The position numbers and the translations under genes are program-made. Below are positions 6,801 to 9,009 of a DNA stretch of 9,009 nt, piece after piece (within the stretch, counting starts at the first letter, position 1; every line of letters starts with the position of its first letter). The stretch spans positions 1 through 9,009 of the forward strand of contig CAYRMV010000130.1 of NCBI GenBank assembly GCA_964425255.1. Direction: 5' to 3'. This stretch comes from CAYRMV01 sp964425255. GTDB taxonomy: Bacteria > Bacteroidota > Bacteroidia > Flavobacteriales_D > Crocinitomicaceae. Below the pieces are notes generated by a model. The model was not told the DNA's origin. It did no database searches and worked only from the letters and a program-made list of their open reading frames with translations.

Positions 6801-8227
6801 TTCTTTTAACAGCAGCTGTAGCATCTTTAGGTTTCCTACCAATGGCATTAAGCACATCGGCAGGTGCGGAAGTTCAAAAACCATTAGCAACCGTAGTAAT
6901 TGGTGGTTTGATAACTGCTACATTATTGACTTTGATTGTTTTGCCTATACTATACATCTACTTTGAAAAAGGAATGAAAATAAAAAAGAAGGTTGTTCTT
7001 CCAACAGCAATAACCATTCTCATGGTAGCTATTTCTGGAATATCATTTTCTCAAAATCCTCCAGTTTTGGATTTACAAAATGCCATTGACATTGGTCTGA
7101 AAAACAATTACTCAGTACAACAGGCTGAACTTAAAGTCAACTACCAAAATCAATTAAAACCAACAGCGTTTGAATTACCAAAGACAGAAATTGGCGCATT
7201 GCTTGGGCAGTACAATACAAAAGCGTTCGATCAGAACTACAGTATTTCACAAGGTTTAAATCCTTTTCAAATTGCAGCAAAAAAACAATTGATCAATGCT
7301 GCAGTTTCGGGAAGTGAAATTCAATTGTTAGCAAGTAAACAACAGTTAACCTTGGAGATCAGGCAGTCATGGAATCATTTGAATTATTTAATGCAAGTGG
7401 CGGAATTTCTAAAAGTGCAGGATAGTCTTTTAGTACAATTTGTTCAAGCCATATCTCTTCGGCTTGAAACTGGTGATGTAAATAATCTGGAGAAAATAAC
7501 GGCTGAAACCAAATTACAAGAACTTCGACAAGTGATACGACAAAATGAATCATCCATAAAGAATGAGAAACTGAATATCAAAACCTTACTCAAATTGAAC
7601 ACAGATTTTATCATGTCTGAACAGGCTTTTGTACCTATCACTTTTATTGCGTTGACCGATAGCTCAGCATTGAAGCAGAATCCTATTCTTGCTTTGGCAA
7701 TGCAGGATGTTCAAATTGCTATGGCAGGATTTAAAGTAGAACATTCGATGCTGTTTCCGGATTTGAAAGTTGGATATTTCATTCAATCGTTAACAGGTAA
7801 TCAAGAGTTTAATGGACAAGTAAACTACTACAATGGGGCTCCACGATTTCAGGGCGTAACATTTGGAATCTCAGTGCCAATTTTTGCGGGTTCCTATGTG
7901 GCAAAAAATCGAGCGGCAGACATCAATATTCAAATACAGGAAAGCCGTGCCGCACAAGTATCGGATGAACTTTACAAACAATTTCAGCAGCAAATAGAAG
8001 AATTGAAAGTCGCTCAAGAAATGATCACTTACTATGAAAAATCTGCCTTAACTAACGCTGATTTTATCGCTGGAAATGCAGTTAAAAATTATCAAAATGG
8101 AGAAATCTCCTACCTTGAATTCTTACAAGCAAATCAAACGGTTTTGGAGATCCGTTCAAAGTATCTAATGGCTATTTTGAATTTCAATCAGGCCGTAATC
8201 AACTTACAATATTTATTAAATCAATAA
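3875..8227 (+). CDS. czcA: CzcA-type heavy-metal efflux RND pump fused to a TolC/CzcC-like outer-membrane factor
   Basis: 1450 residues from the ATG at 3875 (MLDKVIHFSIKNKF); an in-frame TTG at 3842 adds 11 unlikely residues. Residues 1-1033 are a complete HME-RND proton antiporter of the inner membrane. They contain the first membrane helix at about 14-31, LPIDALPDI (34-42), the helix-4 proton-relay motif DFGLIVDGAVIIVE (D400, D406, E413), GEFIPTLDEGDI (559-570), SQPIQMRFNELMTGVRSD (665-682), and the conserved helix region around 912-946. The D/D/E spacing matches CzcA of Cupriavidus (D402, D408, E415) and favours Zn/Co/Cd/Ni over Cu/Ag. Residues 1037-1059 form a signal-peptide-like segment (KKK, a hydrophobic run, SFS before Gln-1060). 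Residues 1060-1450 are a full-length outer-membrane factor with the two TolC-type repeats (starting about 1064 and 1270). The fusion is uninterrupted; processing at 1059/1060 would release a separate outer-membrane channel. The adaptor gene follows after 9 nt. Confidence 0.95.
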   Translation: MLDKVIHFSIKNKFIIGLFTVGLIVVGGYSLSKLPIDALPDITNNQVQIITSSPTLATQEVEQFITFPIELAVKPIPKIVELRSISRFGLSVVTVVFEEDVDIYWARAQINERLKEAENTIPIGLGSPEIAPVSTGLGEIYQYVVFPKKGYENKFNAADLRTIQDWVIRPQLLGTPGVAEVNTLGGSLKQYEIAVEPNKLKSMNTTVTEIFEALEKNNENTGGAYIDKKPYAYFIRGIGMVNSLEGINKIVVKNQNGIPVLIRDVAKVQMGSSIRFGAVTKDGKGEEVSGMAMMLKGENSAEVVERVKAKMEQIKKSLPEGVEIEAFMDRTKLVNKAIGTVQTNLIEGALIVIFILVLLLGNWRAGLVVASVIPLSLLFAVSMMHLFGVSGNLMSLGAIDFGLIVDGAVIIVEAIIHRLQVSKANQKLTALQMDEEVYKASSKIRSSAAFGEIIILIVYLPILALVGIEGKMFGPMAQTVSFAILGAFLLSLTYVPMMSALVLKKQTGHKKNFSDKLINGAHRIYEPLLTRSLKMKGLVVGCAVALLVFSFVLFNKLGGEFIPTLDEGDISTHLIIASGSSLSQEIESTTKAEKILKKRFPEVKMIVTKIGSAEIPTDPMPMEAGDMIILLKDKSEWTSAETKEELMEKMEEALDEIPGATTEFSQPIQMRFNELMTGVRSDVAVKIFGEDLDMLVSKGDEVLNILKGIDGVVDAKAERVAGLPQINVRYNLDKLALYGLNVGDLNSIIRIGFAGSKAGVVYEGEKRFDMVVRLAADSRSDISNLKTLFITLPSGSQIPLEQVADIDYEPGPMQISREDGKRRIVVGFNVRGRDVKSVVEEIQEKLDEDVKLPPGYYVTYGGQFENLIEASARLSIAVPTALLLIFILLFFTFKSIKQSLLIFTAIPFSAIGGVFALWLRDMPFSISAGVGFIALFGVAVLNGIVLIGYFNQLKQEGMDDVNKRVFEGTKVRLRPVLLTAAVASLGFLPMALSTSAGAEVQKPLATVVIGGLITATLLTLIVLPILYIYFEKGMKIKKKVVLPTAITILMVAISGISFSQNPPVLDLQNAIDIGLKNNYSVQQAELKVNYQNQLKPTAFELPKTEIGALLGQYNTKAFDQNYSISQGLNPFQIAAKKQLINAAVSGSEIQLLASKQQLTLEIRQSWNHLNYLMQVAEFLKVQDSLLVQFVQAISLRLETGDVNNLEKITAETKLQELRQVIRQNESSIKNEKLNIKTLLKLNTDFIMSEQAFVPITFIALTDSSALKQNPILALAMQDVQIAMAGFKVEHSMLFPDLKVGYFIQSLTGNQEFNGQVNYYNGAPRFQGVTFGISVPIFAGSYVAKNRAADINIQIQESRAAQVSDELYKQFQQQIEELKVAQEMITYYEKSALTNADFIAGNAVKNYQNGEISYLEFLQANQTVLEIRSKYLMAILNFNQAVINLQYLLNQ

Positions 8228-8233
8228 GGAAAG
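8226..8233 (+). promoter_or_regulatory. Ribosome binding site overlapping the pump stop codon
   Basis: AAGGAAAG begins inside the TAA of the pump gene, with its AAGGA core ending 6 nt before the adaptor ATG at 8237. This fits tight operon coupling and supports that start. Confidence 0.6.
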
Positions 8234-8236
8234 ATC

Positions 8237-9009
8237 ATGAAAGTTAATAGAAAAAACATACACCAATTAAGCGGTATTTTAACCTTGCTTTTGTTGGTTC
8301 TTATATCTGCTTGTGGATCATCTGACCCTGCTGAAGTGGAAAAAGAAGAACACAGTGATTCGAAAAATAAAGAGGTAGAATTGAATCAGGCGCAATACGA
8401 TGCTTCAAACATTCAATTGGGAGATTTCGAATTAAAAAATTTAAGCGCTGTTATAAATGCAAATGGGTACACAAAACTCCCTCCTCAAAATCAAGCAGAT
8501 GTCTCTGTGCTGGTTGCTGGTCTCATCAAGAAAATCAACATCATAGAAGGGCAATTTGTAAAGCAAGGTCAAACCTTAGCCGTCATCGAAAGCATGGAAT
8601 TCACTAAAATACAAGAAGCTTATTTGACATCAAAAAGTAATCTTGAATTAATGCAATTGGAATATGAACGTCAAAAAACCTTAAACGAGGGAAATGCCAA
8701 TTCAAAAAAAGCATTGCAAAAAGCAAAATCAGAATATGAGATCGAGAAAGCCCGTTACAATTCTTTGAAAAAGCAAATGAACACCTTGAATTTGTCAAGT
8801 TCTGAAAACGCAACTTCAACTATGGAAATTAAGGCGCCAATTAGTGGGTATGTAACTGATATAAACATTAAGATAGGCACGAATGCGGAACCGGGACAAA
8901 CCCTTTTCAGCATAGTAGACAATTCCAAAATGCACGTGGATCTGTTAGTCTATGAAAAAGATTTGCAGAAGGTTAAAGTTGGTCAAACCATCATTTTTGT
9001 CTTAACTAA
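8237..9009 (+). CDS. czcB: CzcB-type RND periplasmic adaptor lipoprotein, C-terminus cut by window edge
   Basis: 257 codons are visible and the frame is still open at base 9009. The signal MKVNRKNIHQLSGILTLLLL continues to a lipobox ISAC with Cys-26, so the mature protein is a lipoprotein facing the periplasm. The domain order is that of a membrane-fusion protein. A first half of the lipoyl/barrel-sandwich domain lies at about 86-121 (VAGLIKKINIIEGQFVKQGQ, then TLAVIES). An alpha-hairpin coiled coil lies at about 122-190, and the second lipoyl half at about 196-228 (IKAPISGYVTDINIKIGTNA, then EPGQTLFSIVD). The beta-barrel begins from about 229 (MHVDLLVYEKDL). It would bridge the inner-membrane pump and the outer-membrane factor encoded by the fused gene 9 nt upstream. 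Unlike many Bacteroidota adaptors, the linker after the lipid Cys is nearly free of His (one at 39). The symbol follows family and context; the substrate is inferred. Confidence 0.9.
   Translation, partial: MKVNRKNIHQLSGILTLLLLVLISACGSSDPAEVEKEEHSDSKNKEVELNQAQYDASNIQLGDFELKNLSAVINANGYTKLPPQNQADVSVLVAGLIKKINIIEGQFVKQGQTLAVIESMEFTKIQEAYLTSKSNLELMQLEYERQKTLNEGNANSKKALQKAKSEYEIEKARYNSLKKQMNTLNLSSSENATSTMEIKAPISGYVTDINIKIGTNAEPGQTLFSIVDNSKMHVDLLVYEKDLQKVKVGQTIIFVLT

Noticed and set aside
4124..7641. Many minus-strand open frames opposite the RND pump gene
   Set aside because: They are shadows of the plus-strand pump, which has continuous family motifs along its length.
8604..8819. 71-residue minus-strand frame
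   Set aside because: It lies opposite the coiled-coil region of the adaptor and is explained by it.
1..9009. CRISPR array, tRNA, rRNA or transposase
   Set aside because: I looked for regularly spaced repeats, tRNA-like cloverleaf sequence, rRNA signatures and transposase motifs and found none that I could support.

Overview
The window looks like chromosomal DNA of a member of the Bacteroidota, most likely a Flavobacteriia-type organism. The evidence is AT-rich coding sequence, a secreted protein with a type IX secretion (T9SS) C-terminal sorting domain, lipoproteins with short lipoboxes, scarce Shine-Dalgarno sequences, matches to the TAnnTTTG promoter element, and an HME-RND metal pump fused to its outer-membrane factor. 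The last is, as far as I recall, an arrangement typical of this phylum.

Layout. 1-466 (minus strand): the N-terminal 155 residues of a cytoplasmic protein of unknown function that runs out of the window. 467-1552: no convincing gene. Inside it, about 540-1440 is a GC-richer, strongly pyrimidine-skewed and hairpin-rich block unlike the rest of the window, probably an interspersed repeat or a structured RNA read from the minus strand. 1553-1762: a possible small basic protein with codon use unlike its neighbours. 1987-2604: a secreted protein whose T9SS sorting domain seems to be broken by a frameshift. 2645-3001: a small lipoprotein, followed by a rho-independent terminator at 3106-3137. 3176-3337: a probable gene remnant with an in-frame stop.

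3375 to the end is a heavy-metal efflux operon. It encodes a small exported His-rich protein, a 1450-residue CzcA-type RND pump fused to a TolC/CzcC-like outer-membrane factor, and a CzcB-type lipoprotein adaptor cut by the window edge. Together they would form a trans-envelope complex exporting divalent cations. The proton-relay motif DFGx3DGAx4E favours Zn/Co/Cd/Ni over Cu/Ag. A possible promoter lies right at the first gene, and a perfect 8-6-8 dyad lies between the first two genes.

The clearest oddities are the non-coding block with its terminal 13-bp inverted repeat, the small GC3-rich ORF, the two decayed coding regions, and the division of labour in the efflux operon (separate His-rich protein, His-poor adaptor).
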